DNA of 64,000 nucleotides from Rhodococcoides kyotonense (GCF_900188125.1 NZ_FZOW01000007.1:1-64000), one strand, 5' to 3'; positions 1 through 8,599 are shown, numbered from the stretch's first letter. Made by a program: numbers and translations. Notes: generated by a model from the sequence alone, not told the origin.

Positions 1-180
1 CAGAAGATGTCACACCCACACCCCAAAAGGCATGAGCACCAAAAACATTCGGCACTGACATTCATCGACACACTGTTGAGTTCTCAAAGAACACGTGCAC
101 ACCGTCGCTCCCGCTTGCGCAGTTACTCAGGGGCTTACACGTTCGTATCCCAGACGCGGCGGCTTTCTCACCTTATCCGG
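1..180 (-). promoter_or_regulatory. rRNA operon leader, 16S side, reading out of the window
   Basis: Read on the minus strand, positions 92-73 give GTTCTTTGAGAACTCAACAG, followed by GTGTCGATGAATGTCAGTG. This is the boxA-like, RNase III-processed leader normally found a short way upstream of 16S rRNA in Rhodococcus, Nocardia and relatives. The 16S gene itself would lie left of base 1 and is not in the window. No open frame in this stretch looks real. The rRNA promoter should lie between about 180 and 364, but I could not fix a convincing -35/-10 pair there. The alternative is the internal spacer of the operon, but the GAACTCAACAGTGTG wording favours the 16S leader. Confidence 0.72.
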
Positions 181-352
181 GGGCGTCAGTGCTAACCTCG
201 TACAACCTCGTGTCCCGCGCCTCTCGGCTCGGGTTGGTGTCCGTGTCGCTCTGACTCGACAAAAGTTACGCCAACGAGAACACTTCTGCAAATCGCCTGG
301 TCAGCGAGTTGAAACTGTTAACAACAGTCTGCGGATCGTCACTCTTCGGCCT

Positions 353-358
353 TACGGT
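353..358 (+). promoter_or_regulatory. -10 element for a leaderless phosphodiesterase gene
   Basis: TACGGT fits the actinobacterial TANNNT -10 pattern and ends six bases before the ATG at 365. There is no Shine-Dalgarno sequence. This spacing would put the transcription start on or next to the A of the start codon. The -35 region is not recognisable, so this rests on the -10 and its spacing alone. Confidence 0.4.
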
Positions 359-364
359 GGTCCC

Positions 365-1516
365 ATGCTTCTCCAACCGCAGTACGGATCGGCTTCTCTG
401 GCCGACGTCGTCCCGTCGTTGCTGGCTCATCTCGGTGTTCCGGACTCGCACGACACCATCGGTTTCGATCTCGACGGTGTACGCCGCGTCTGCCTGCTGG
501 TTGTCGACGGCCTCGGGGCCGATCAGCTCGACGCTCATGCTTCGGATGCCCCATTCCTGTCCTCGCGCACGTCTCGAACCATCACTGCCGGCTTCCCCAG
601 TACGACAGCGACGAGTCTGAGTTCGTTGGGTACCGGCCTACCGCCGGGGCAACACGGGATAGTCGGTTATCTGGTCTCGCCACCCGGCCACAAAGGGCTG
701 ATGAACTCCCTCAAGTGGAAGATGCAGGGCGCGTCGTCGTCCGACGAGCTCCCGCCGGATCTCGTCCCCGAGACATTCCAACCGAACGCGACGTCGTTCG
801 AACACGCACGAGACACCGGCGTCTCGATGTTTCACATCGGACCGGCGCTGCAGAACGGGTCGGGACTCACACGCGCCTCCTTACGAGGTGCGTCGTTCCG
901 AACATCGATCACCGCAGGCGACGTCGTCGGCAATGTCGCCGACGCATTCGCGGAGCCTGGCCCCACCCTTGCCTACGCCTACTACGGCGATCTCGATCTC
1001 GTCGGGCATGTCCGCGGCCCCGCTTCACCAGCCTGGCGCGCCGAACTGCGCCAAGTGGATCGTCTTGCACAATCGTTGGCCGATAAGCTTCCCCCGGATG
1101 GCGCGCTTGTCGTCGTTTCCGACCACGGCATGGTCGAGGTCGGGGATCGCGTCGACTACGACTCCTCACCCACGCTCCGCGCTGGAGTTCGGCAGCTCGG
1201 CGGCGAGGCACGGATGAGATACGTCTACACCCGCCGTGGCGCGACGACCGATGTCAGCGACGCGTGGCGCGGGGCTCTCGGCGCGAGTTTCACCGTCGTC
1301 ACGAGAGACGAGGCGTTAGACAGCGGGTGGTTCGGACCCTCCGTGTCCGATGTGGCGTATGCCCGCATCGGTGACCTGCTGGCACTCGCCAACGATCGTT
1401 CGGCCGTCGTGCGCGCCGACGCCGAGTCCATCGCCGCAGTTCTTCACGGCCATCACGGCTCGCTGACATCGGCGGAGCTGCTCGTTCCCGCCCTGGTCGT
1501 GCGACCGCTTCGCTGA
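365..1516 (+). CDS. alkaline phosphatase family / nucleotide pyrophosphatase-type protein
   Basis: A 383-residue protein of the type I phosphodiesterase/nucleotide pyrophosphatase superfamily. These are metal-dependent hydrolases of phosphodiester or phosphomonoester bonds. The metal-site pattern is visible: LLVVDGLGADQL near the start, FPSTTATSLSSLGTG carrying the likely Thr nucleophile, then VVVSDHGMVEV, and HGHHG close to the C-terminus. No signal peptide or membrane segment is seen, so it is probably cytoplasmic. ATG 365 is preferred over an upstream in-frame start at 95, because the extra 90 residues would be encoded by rRNA-leader DNA and read as low-quality Arg/Ser-rich sequence. Homologues in actinobacteria are usually annotated only by family; the substrate is unknown. 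Confidence 0.82.
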   Translation: MLLQPQYGSASLADVVPSLLAHLGVPDSHDTIGFDLDGVRRVCLLVVDGLGADQLDAHASDAPFLSSRTSRTITAGFPSTTATSLSSLGTGLPPGQHGIVGYLVSPPGHKGLMNSLKWKMQGASSSDELPPDLVPETFQPNATSFEHARDTGVSMFHIGPALQNGSGLTRASLRGASFRTSITAGDVVGNVADAFAEPGPTLAYAYYGDLDLVGHVRGPASPAWRAELRQVDRLAQSLADKLPPDGALVVVSDHGMVEVGDRVDYDSSPTLRAGVRQLGGEARMRYVYTRRGATTDVSDAWRGALGASFTVVTRDEALDSGWFGPSVSDVAYARIGDLLALANDRSAVVRADAESIAAVLHGHHGSLTSAELLVPALVVRPLR

Positions 1517-1596
1517 CAGTCGGAAAACCTGTCGGTACCCCCGGCTACCTTCCCACCCGTTCGGAAAGTCCTTTCGCGGCGAGAAACGGGGAGAAG

Positions 1597-2727
1597 ATGT
1601 CGACGTTCGAGGCAGAGGAACTGGACCGCTCGACCGATGACGACTGGCGGACCTTCTCCAGTCGGCTGGCAGACCATTTGATCGACGACAGCGACGACGT
1701 GGTGCTGGATCCCGCGTTTTCTCCTTCCGGAACTCCGCCGCGTGAAATACGGTTCCGCCGCACGTCGGCGGACACGATCGAGTGCACGATCACGACAGCG
1801 TCGGACACGCGCACCATCGAGAAGTCGACCGCACGGGTCGACCACCTGGTGGCACTGGCCGTCGCCGAGCTGCGCGGCACTTGGAACGTGGTTCACCCCG
1901 CCTTCCTGGCCGGCCTCGACCGAGCCCCCGAGATGCGCCTGGGCGACGCCGACGATTACGACGCCACATCCTGCGTCACCGCCGCCCACGAATCCGACCT
2001 CGAACGCATCGTGCGTCAGTGCTTGCGCGCAGTCACGGGGAGCGACATCGAGGTGTCGCCGGATGGCAACTTCGCTATCTCGCTCGGAACGATCACGGCC
2101 TACGTGTATGTCGCCGATCGCACGGAAGTGCGTGTGCACGCTCCGATCGTCGAGCGAATTTCAGGACGCACGCGTGCCGCAGAATTGGTGTCCGACCTCA
2201 ATCGTCGACACCCTCGTCTGAAGTTCCTTCTCGTCGACGACCGAGTGCACGTCACGGTCAGTATCGATGCGAGCCCCTTCGTCCCCCAGCATCTGGACGA
2301 CGCGCTGCACAGAGTGGCCGAGTTCGTCGGGCGCGTCGACGAACAGTTCGCCGACCACATGGGAGGGGCAATCGCATGCGGTGCGGTCGCAGCACCAGCG
2401 GCGGGCTCCGTCACCTACGCGGGCGACAACAACGACGACGTACCGCCCCAACTCATGACGCTGTTGGAACTCGACTCCGTGGCGGATGGAGCTGTCGACG
2501 TCGAAGTCGTCGTCTCGGTGTGTGGACCGGATCGAGAGAAGATCGCCTCATACGAGTCGTTCTGTTCCGAACAGGCGAGGACCTGGCGTGAGTGCGCCCG
2601 CGATGCCGAAGAGCGCGGCGATGTCGACACGATGTCCGAATGCGAAGCCGAGGCGGTTCCATGGGACCGAATAGTGTCCATACTGCGCCTCGTGCTTCGA
2701 ACCGTCGCGTTCTTCGACAACGCGTGA
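1597..2727 (+). CDS. three-part YbjN / T3SS-chaperone-like protein
   Basis: A 376-residue acidic cytoplasmic protein with GGGGAG upstream of the ATG. It reads as three parts. An N-terminal alpha/beta domain of about 120 residues ends in AVAELRGTWNVVHPAFL. A central YbjN/CesT-like domain spans about 130-265. The C-terminal helical segment contains VSVCGPDREK. The N- and C-terminal parts are clearly related to the protein at 39023-39910 (WNVPHPSFL and VLSVCGSADLGEL), which lacks the middle domain. This matches the actinobacterial family described as T3SS (YopN, CesT) and YbjN peptide-binding chaperone. No substrate or pathway is known. It ends four bases before the convergent ridA-like gene. 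Confidence 0.65.
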   Translation: MSTFEAEELDRSTDDDWRTFSSRLADHLIDDSDDVVLDPAFSPSGTPPREIRFRRTSADTIECTITTASDTRTIEKSTARVDHLVALAVAELRGTWNVVHPAFLAGLDRAPEMRLGDADDYDATSCVTAAHESDLERIVRQCLRAVTGSDIEVSPDGNFAISLGTITAYVYVADRTEVRVHAPIVERISGRTRAAELVSDLNRRHPRLKFLLVDDRVHVTVSIDASPFVPQHLDDALHRVAEFVGRVDEQFADHMGGAIACGAVAAPAAGSVTYAGDNNDDVPPQLMTLLELDSVADGAVDVEVVVSVCGPDREKIASYESFCSEQARTWRECARDAEERGDVDTMSECEAEAVPWDRIVSILRLVLRTVAFFDNA

Positions 2728-2731
2728 AGGG

Positions 2732-3133
2732 TCAGACGATGGCCACCGCGTCGATCTCCACCAGCATTTCTTCACGAGGAAGTCCGGTGAACACAGTGGT
2801 ACGGCTGGGCAGAACGTCACCCTTCGTGTACTTCTGCACGAACTCGCCGTACGCGTCGTTCATGATCGAGAAGTCCTCGCGCTTGGTCAGGTAGACGCGC
2901 AGCATGACGACGTCGTCGAACGTCGCTCCGCTGGCCTCGACGATGGCACGCACGTTCTCGAGCGTCCGTGTCGTCTGCGCTGCGACGTCACCTGGGTACA
3001 GATACTCGCTGGTCTTCGGGTCCACAGGTCCCTGGCCGGACACCTGTACGAAGGGGCCCTTGCGAACGCCCTGAGAGAAGGTATGCGCCGGCGCGGGGGC
3101 TCCATCGGTACGAACTGCGATCTTCTCGCTCAT
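2732..3133 (-). CDS. RidA-family enamine/imine deaminase
   Basis: A 133-residue RidA/YjgF/UK114 protein of the usual size. It has the family features VSGQGPVDPKTSEYLYPGDVAAQTTRTLENVRAIVEA in sequence (read in parts) and a conserved Arg in DVVMLRVYLT. RidA proteins hydrolyse the reactive enamine/imine intermediates released by PLP-dependent dehydratases. Its ATG overlaps the stop of the iclR-type gene by four bases (ATGA), and AAAGGA lies upstream. It is therefore the last gene of a kinase-regulator-ridA operon, opposite a PLP dehydratase-like gene. I infer that it detoxifies that enzyme's intermediates. Confidence 0.85.
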   Translation of the reverse strand: MSEKIAVRTDGAPAPAHTFSQGVRKGPFVQVSGQGPVDPKTSEYLYPGDVAAQTTRTLENVRAIVEASGATFDDVVMLRVYLTKREDFSIMNDAYGEFVQKYTKGDVLPSRTTVFTGLPREEMLVEIDAVAIV

Positions 3134-3924
3134 CGGTTTCCTTTCACGATCGTCTTGTCTTCGGGAGTCGAAGTTTCTGGTGCAGGACCCCAGCCGAGGT
3201 CCGCTGAGATAGCCGCGGCGGTGGCAAGAACGTCCGGCAACGTCGCCAAGACCTGGGCGTGGTCGAGCAGCATGTCAGGGACGGACATCGATACTGCTGC
3301 CACGGTGTCGCCTGCGCCGTTCCGGACGGGAACTCCGACACAGTTCACGAAGGACTCGTGTTCTTCGTGGTCTTCCGCATAACCCTGCTGTGCAACGAGC
3401 TCGAGTTCGGCCAGGTAGCGGTCGGCCGTATCGATGGTGTTGTCGGTGAACGGGGTGTAGGTGAGGCCCTCGGCGATCTCTATCTGCTCCGCGCGGGGTC
3501 TGGCGGACACCAATACCTTGCCGACTGCCGTGCAGTGCAAAGCAGCGGGCCTACCGACGCGCGAGTACATCCGCACGCTCTGTTTCGCATCGAACTTGTC
3601 GATGTAGACCGCCTCGCCGCCTTCGAAGGTCGCGAGGTGAATCGTCTGACCCGTCGATGCATTGAGCGCCGCAAGATGTGGCCGGGCGACGGTCCGCACG
3701 TCGCGCTGCTCGAGAGCATGGTTGGCCAGCTCGAAGAAGCGCGATCCCAGCATGTATCGGTGATCCGAATCATGTCGCACGAATCTGTCCGCTTCCATCG
3801 TCCGCAGCAGACGCAGCACCGTGGTCTTGTGCACACCGAGTTCGGTGGCGAGCTGATCGAGCGAACGCCCTTCAGCGCCGAGCAACCCGAGAATCGTCAG
3901 TGCACGGGACAGACTTTGGCTCAT
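3130..3924 (-). CDS. IclR-family transcriptional regulator (sugar-acid type)
   Basis: 264 residues. The N-terminal winged helix-turn-helix begins SLSRALTILGLLGAEGRSLDQL, with the recognition helix LGVHKTTVLRLLRTM around residues 25-45. An IclR effector domain follows, with the typical VYIDKFD, HCTAVGKVL and CVGVPVRNG signatures. The ATG at 3924 is chosen because it overlaps the kinase stop (ATGA) and starts at the conserved helix; a longer frame upstream is only kinase antisense. It probably acts as the local regulator, like KdgR-type IclR proteins that sense 2-keto-3-deoxygluconate. The effector is an inference from its neighbours. Confidence 0.85.
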   Translation of the reverse strand: MSQSLSRALTILGLLGAEGRSLDQLATELGVHKTTVLRLLRTMEADRFVRHDSDHRYMLGSRFFELANHALEQRDVRTVARPHLAALNASTGQTIHLATFEGGEAVYIDKFDAKQSVRMYSRVGRPAALHCTAVGKVLVSARPRAEQIEIAEGLTYTPFTDNTIDTADRYLAELELVAQQGYAEDHEEHESFVNCVGVPVRNGAGDTVAAVSMSVPDMLLDHAQVLATLPDVLATAAAISADLGWGPAPETSTPEDKTIVKGNR

Positions 3925-4928
3925 GAACCCACCAACTCCCCGTAGTCGACACTGCGCCAGTCGTTGTCCGAAAGACGCACGGCCGAAAGAAGACTCGACG
4001 AGTCGAGAATCGACGCCACGTCCCCGTGCGCCGTCAACGCTCCCGCCGCGCACAGATGACCCAGGCGGACTCGCTCGACCGGCGACGCCCCGTTCAACAA
4101 GCCTCCGAGGAAGCCACCGGCAAACGCATCGCCTGCACCGATTCGTTCGAGAACGGCGAGCCTGAGCGCTGGCACGTCGACACGCACGTCGCCGTCGAAC
4201 GCCGTCACGACATGCGCATCGTTCTTGACGACGAGGTGCCGCGGCTCGGGAAATTTCGCCCTGAGCTCGGCTGGGTCGTCGATTCCGAATACGACGCGCG
4301 CCTCGTCCGCGCCCATCAGCACGACGTCGCTCCCCCGCACATGGTCGGCGAGCACACGAGGCGCATCCTCGATCCTGTTCGCCCACAACGCAGGTCGATA
4401 GTTGAGGTCGAAGCTCACGGTGGTGCCGCAAGCGAGAAGAGAACGTGTCATCTGCTCCGCCGATTCCGACAGTGCGACAGTGATTCCCGAGAAGTGCACG
4501 ACCTCCGCGGACCGAATCAGGTCGCGTGCGGCACCCTCGTCGACATCGTCGGGCGACAAAGCGCTTGCGGCGGAACCGGTTCGGAAGTACGTCATTCGGC
4601 TGTCGCCGTCGGGCAGGTCCCAGTCCGCGCCTGTCCCCCCGCCGCGTTGTTTGACATACATCCCGGTGGGTCGAGTGTCGTCGAGAACCACCGCCGACAC
4701 ATCGACGCCCGCTCGGTCGAGCTGAGTCAGGAGGTAGCGCCCGAACCCGTCGTTGCCCACCCTGGAAATCCACGACGACGACACACCCAACTGGGCGAGC
4801 ACCCGCGCGACATTGGCCTCCGCACCACCGGCTGACCTGGTGAAACTGTCGGAATTTTCGAGTGGGCCCGGTTCTGCTACGAGAACTGCCAACCCCTCAC
4901 CGACGCAGATCGCTCGCGGCGACGTCAC
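3921..4928 (-). CDS. PfkB-family sugar kinase, probable 2-keto-3-deoxygluconate kinase
   Basis: A 335-residue ribokinase-fold kinase. The N-terminal sugar-binding motif is SAGGAEANVARVLAQLG, and the C-terminal catalytic motif is RIGAGDAFAGGFLGGLLNG with the Asp base and anion hole. GTG 4928 is the start because AAGGAG sits six bases upstream; the longer frame runs into the divergent promoter. Of the PfkB enzymes, the KDG kinases fit best given the KDPG aldolase across the promoter, making KDPG for that enzyme. Fructokinase or another sugar-acid kinase cannot be excluded by reading alone. It is the first gene of the minus-strand operon. Confidence 0.8.
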   Translation of the reverse strand: MTSPRAICVGEGLAVLVAEPGPLENSDSFTRSAGGAEANVARVLAQLGVSSSWISRVGNDGFGRYLLTQLDRAGVDVSAVVLDDTRPTGMYVKQRGGGTGADWDLPDGDSRMTYFRTGSAASALSPDDVDEGAARDLIRSAEVVHFSGITVALSESAEQMTRSLLACGTTVSFDLNYRPALWANRIEDAPRVLADHVRGSDVVLMGADEARVVFGIDDPAELRAKFPEPRHLVVKNDAHVVTAFDGDVRVDVPALRLAVLERIGAGDAFAGGFLGGLLNGASPVERVRLGHLCAAGALTAHGDVASILDSSSLLSAVRLSDNDWRSVDYGELVGS

Positions 4929-4991
4929 ATCGATCTCCTTCGAATGCTTGCGACTTTCCCCCTGTTGGATGCACACTACTAACCACAAACA

Positions 4992-5027
4992 TTTTGCGCA
5001 ACATGCGTTGCAAAATACGCAACGCAT
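4992..5027. promoter_or_regulatory. candidate IclR operator in the divergent promoter
   Basis: Two overlapping inverted repeats lie midway between the two divergent starts: GCAAC-ATGC-GTTGC (4998-5011) and ATGCGTTGC-N7-GCAACGCAT (5003-5027). Both use the same GCAAC half-site. The 126-bp gap holds the promoters of both operons, so one regulator bound here could control both. The IclR protein encoded alongside is the obvious candidate. Confidence 0.55.
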
Positions 5028-5054
5028 GCGAAGCAAGACCTGGAGGTCTTCGCC

Positions 5055-6326
5055 TTGATCGACAAGAACGCCGTCGACGCCCTCGGCACACGAGTGCTCG
5101 GGCCCGAACACAAGTCGGTTCCACCTTCGGCCTGGGGCAAGGAAATACACGAATTCCTGGCACAACATCCGCGGCTCAGCCAGTTCCAGACACCACTACT
5201 CACGGTGGACGACGGCCGGATGCGACACAACGTCGACGTCATGGCGGCGTGGGCCGACAAATCCGGCGTCAAGCTCGCACCGCATGGCAAGACGACGATG
5301 GCACCCGTGCTGTGGCGGCGGCAGCTCGAAGCCGGTGCCTGGGCGATCACCTTGGCGACCGTCTGGCAGGCGCAGATTGCCCGCAGTTTCGGCGTCGAAC
5401 GCATCATGCTGGCCAACGCTCTCGTCGATCCCGTAGGACTCACGTGGTTGGCGCGTGAACTCGACGAGCACTCGGAGTTCGAATTCACGTGCTGGGCAGA
5501 CGGTATCGACACCGTTCGCGCGATGACGGCCATCCTCGACAAGGCCGGAGCGACCAGGCCCGTCGACATCGTCGTCGAGCTCGGTGGTGAACACGGACGC
5601 ACCGGGGCGCGCTCGAAAGACGAGGCACGGGCCGTTGCGGAGGCCGTCGCGCAATCACCTCGGTTGAACCTGGTCGGCGTCGGCGGCTACGAAGGTGCCC
5701 TCAGCCACGACCGCTCCGAGAAGGGACTGGCAGCGGTACGCAACTATCTCGATGCCGTCGGGCAGCTGCATCGGGACCTCGAATCGGCAGGCCTCTACTC
5801 CGGGGCGGCGATCATCACCGCAGGTGGCAGCGCCTATCAGGATCTCGTCGTCGAGCGATTGGCGTCGTTCGCCGACGAGCAGGGCGACCGCGGCGTCCCC
5901 ACGTCGGTGGTACTGCGATCCGGCGCGTACATCATCCACGACGACGGTTTTTACTCGCAGATTTCGCCGATGATCCCGAGCCGGTCCGAAGATCCGTTGA
6001 CGTCGGCGATGCACGGATGGGCGCGCGTGGTGTCACGGCCCGAATCGGGACTTGCCCTACTCGACGCGGGCAAACGCGACCTGCCGTTCGACGAAGGTCT
6101 GCCGACGCCACAGTCGATCGACGACGCCGAGATCACGGCACTGAACGATCAGCACGCCTTCCTCCGCTTCCCCGACGACGACGCCACGGCGCCGGTGGGA
6201 ACCGTCGTACGGCTCGGTCTGTCTCATCCGTGTACGGCGTTCGACAAGTGGCGCCTGATACCCGTGATCGACGACGCCGATGCCGACGATCCCCGCGTCG
6301 TCGACCTCGTCCACACCTTCTTCTAG
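5055..6326 (+). CDS. D-serine dehydratase-like PLP enzyme, proposed D-glucosaminate dehydratase
   Basis: 423 residues, alanine-racemase-type (fold III) PLP barrel. The PLP lysine lies in KLAPHGKTTMAP (about residue 80). A C-terminal beta domain has LSHPCTAFDKW, matching the His/Cys metal site of the D-threonine aldolase/D-serine dehydratase family. The start is TTG 5055, with GGAGG eight bases upstream. The family includes D-serine dehydratase, D-threonine aldolase and D-glucosaminate dehydratase. The KDG kinase and KDPG aldolase next to it favour the last: D-glucosaminate to 2-keto-3-deoxygluconate plus ammonia. That specificity is inferred, not seen. Confidence 0.75.
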   Translation: MIDKNAVDALGTRVLGPEHKSVPPSAWGKEIHEFLAQHPRLSQFQTPLLTVDDGRMRHNVDVMAAWADKSGVKLAPHGKTTMAPVLWRRQLEAGAWAITLATVWQAQIARSFGVERIMLANALVDPVGLTWLARELDEHSEFEFTCWADGIDTVRAMTAILDKAGATRPVDIVVELGGEHGRTGARSKDEARAVAEAVAQSPRLNLVGVGGYEGALSHDRSEKGLAAVRNYLDAVGQLHRDLESAGLYSGAAIITAGGSAYQDLVVERLASFADEQGDRGVPTSVVLRSGAYIIHDDGFYSQISPMIPSRSEDPLTSAMHGWARVVSRPESGLALLDAGKRDLPFDEGLPTPQSIDDAEITALNDQHAFLRFPDDDATAPVGTVVRLGLSHPCTAFDKWRLIPVIDDADADDPRVVDLVHTFF

Positions 6327-6334
6327 GAATGACG

Positions 6335-7930
6335 ATGACCGACTTGTTGATTCGTGGCGCCGACGTCGTCGATGGAACCGGCTCCCCACGTGTACGACGC
6401 GATGTGCTCGTGAAGAACGGGCGAATCGAATCTGTCTCCGCGCCAGGAGTTCTCGGTGATGCAGACCGCATCGTCGACGCGCACCCAGGGCATGTGTTGT
6501 CGCCCGGCTTCATCGACATGCATGCGCATTCCGACCTGCGACTGCTGACCGACCCCGGCCATTTCCCCAAGATCAGCCAAGGTGTGACGACCGAGGTGAT
6601 CGGTCAGGACGGCATCGCCTACGCACCGATCGACGACGCCACCCTCGACATCGTGCGTCGCCAGATCGCGGGGTGGAACGGGAACCCGTCGGACCTGGAC
6701 TTCTCGTGGCGTTCCGTCGCAGAGTATCTGGCGCGCCTCGACCAGGGGATCACTCCGAACGCTGCATATCTCGTGCCTCAGGGCACGCTCCGCTACCTCG
6801 CGGTCGGCGGAGACCAGAGGCCGGCGACGGCACGCGAAATCGCCCACATGCGTGAGCTTCTCGCGCAGGGGTTGAGCGAGGGCGCCGTCGGGATGTCGAG
6901 CGGGTTGACCTACACCCCCGGCATGTACGCGGATACGAGCGAACTTCGGGCACTGTGCGAGGTGGTCGCGACGTTCGGCGGTTTCTATGCACCGCACACG
7001 CGGTCCTACGGGGCAGGTGCTCTCGAGGCCTACAAGGAGATGCTCGATCTTGCCCGTGACACCGGGTGCGCACTGCACCTGACCCACGCGACCATGAATT
7101 TCGGTGTGAATCGAGGCCGCGCAGGCGAATTCCTCGACATGGTCGACGCGGCCATCGCCGATGGATGCGACGTCACCCTGGACACTTATCCCTATCTCCC
7201 CGGCGCGACGACACTGTCGGCACTGCTGCCGAGTTGGGCTATGTCGGGTGGGCCGGACCAGGCGCTGGCCCGTATGGCGGATCCCGACATGCGCGCGCGG
7301 ATCACCGAGGACGTCGATGTCAACGGCTCGGACGGCTGCCACGGCGTCACCGTCGAATGGGACACCATTCAGCTCAGTGGTGTCGCGAACTCGGAACTGG
7401 ACGAGTACGTCGGGCGCACGATGGTCGACATCGCCGCCGACCGAGGCGAGGCGCCGGTGGACGTGTTCTTCGACATCCTGCAGCGCGACCAACTCGCGAC
7501 GACCATTTTGCAGCACGTCGGGCACGAGGAGAACGTGCGCGCGATCATGGCCCATCCGCACCACATGGGCGGCAGCGATGCGATTCTCGTCGGCGAGCGA
7601 CCGCATCCGCGCGCCTGGGGAACGTTCCCGCGGTATCTCGGCCACTACGTACGCGACGAGAAGCTCCTCGGCCTGGAGGACTGCATCAATCACCTCACCG
7701 GCAGACCCGCGGCGCGCCTGGGCTTGACCGATCGTGGAACCATCGCCGAGGGCAACGCCGCAGACCTCGTCCTCTTCGATCCCGAGACCGTGAGAGACAC
7801 AGCCACTTTCGAGAAACCGAAGCAGCAAGCCGCCGGAATCTCGCATGTCGTCGTCAACGGCTCGCTGGCGATCGACGACGGCAAACCCACCGGCAACCTC
7901 GCCGGACACTCTCTGAAACGAGCACCATGA
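6335..7930 (+). CDS. N-acyl-D-amino-acid deacylase family amidohydrolase
   Basis: 531 residues, amidohydrolase fold. The metal motif HAHSDLRLLTDP comes early, followed by GVTTEVIGQDG, HLTHATMNFG and GSDAILVGERPHPRAWGTFPR, all as in D-aminoacylases. Where classical D-aminoacylase has a metal-binding Cys (GNCG), this protein has Asp (GQDG), which may mark a subfamily with a different substrate. The second in-frame ATG (6335) is taken because AGGA lies six bases before it; ATG 6329 is also possible. The stop overlaps the aldolase start (ATGA). In this operon it may remove the acetyl group from N-acetyl-D-glucosaminate, feeding the PLP dehydratase. Confidence 0.78.
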   Translation: MTDLLIRGADVVDGTGSPRVRRDVLVKNGRIESVSAPGVLGDADRIVDAHPGHVLSPGFIDMHAHSDLRLLTDPGHFPKISQGVTTEVIGQDGIAYAPIDDATLDIVRRQIAGWNGNPSDLDFSWRSVAEYLARLDQGITPNAAYLVPQGTLRYLAVGGDQRPATAREIAHMRELLAQGLSEGAVGMSSGLTYTPGMYADTSELRALCEVVATFGGFYAPHTRSYGAGALEAYKEMLDLARDTGCALHLTHATMNFGVNRGRAGEFLDMVDAAIADGCDVTLDTYPYLPGATTLSALLPSWAMSGGPDQALARMADPDMRARITEDVDVNGSDGCHGVTVEWDTIQLSGVANSELDEYVGRTMVDIAADRGEAPVDVFFDILQRDQLATTILQHVGHEENVRAIMAHPHHMGGSDAILVGERPHPRAWGTFPRYLGHYVRDEKLLGLEDCINHLTGRPAARLGLTDRGTIAEGNAADLVLFDPETVRDTATFEKPKQQAAGISHVVVNGSLAIDDGKPTGNLAGHSLKRAP

Positions 7931-8550
7931 ACGCACTGCAGACCATTCTCGACGACCGGGCGCTCGCTGTCGTACGAGCCCCGTCCATCTCCGACCCCAC
8001 GGCCCTCGCCGACGCGTTGGCCCGCGGCGGGATTCGTGCCGTCGAGCTGACGTTCACCACACCCGGTGTGCTGGAGCTGCTTCGGACCGCCGCCGAGTCG
8101 GGAGCCGTCATCGGCGCAGGAACGGTTCTGACCGACGAGCAGGCTCGGTCCGCGATCGACGCGGGCGCACAGTTCCTCGTCACTCCTGGTCTTCGCCCGA
8201 AAGTCGCCGAAGTCGCTGCAGCACACAGCATCCCCGTCATGATGGGAGCGCTGACACCCACCGAGGTCATGGATGCGATCGATCTCGGCGCCGCCGCAGT
8301 GAAGATCTTCCCCGCCCGCGCGCTCGGGCCTGCCCACTTCAAGGACCTACTGGGTCCACTTCCGGACGCGCGACTCGTGCCGTCGGGAGGCGTCAACGCG
8401 TCGAACGCTGCCGAGTTCCTGAACAGCGGTGCCGTCGCCGTCACCGCGGGCACCGACGTCGTACCTCCCGGCAGCGTGGCAGCGAGCGATTGGGACGACA
8501 TCGCGTCGCGTGCACAACGTTTCGTCGAATCACTCGGCCCGAAGCAGTGA
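7927..8550 (+). CDS. eda: KDPG/KHG aldolase
   Basis: 207 residues, the normal size for class I 2-keto-3-deoxy-6-phosphogluconate aldolase. The conserved active-site pieces are visible in order: RGGIRAVELTFTTPG with the catalytic Glu, GAGTVLT, FLVTPG, and AAVKIFPA, which carries the Schiff-base lysine. VPSGGVN forms the phosphate site. The product pair would be pyruvate and glyceraldehyde-3-phosphate. It is translationally coupled to the deacylase by an ATGA overlap and followed 49 bases later by the permease gene. Together with the PfkB kinase it makes the lower half of an Entner-Doudoroff-type route. Confidence 0.9.
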   Translation: MNALQTILDDRALAVVRAPSISDPTALADALARGGIRAVELTFTTPGVLELLRTAAESGAVIGAGTVLTDEQARSAIDAGAQFLVTPGLRPKVAEVAAAHSIPVMMGALTPTEVMDAIDLGAAAVKIFPARALGPAHFKDLLGPLPDARLVPSGGVNASNAAEFLNSGAVAVTAGTDVVPPGSVAASDWDDIASRAQRFVESLGPKQ

Positions 8551-8599
8551 GCTCCTCCCCTCAGGGCCTGACCTACAGGCCTCTATCGAAAGGCAACCC

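Noticed and set aside
187..205. GCTAACCTCG as a second iron-box half
   Set aside because: Only one weak half-site, inside the rRNA-operon leader region, with no matching second half.
3130..4773. 547-residue IclR-containing frame
   Set aside because: The first 280 residues are only the opposite-phase reading of the kinase gene; the real start is at 3924, where it overlaps the kinase stop.
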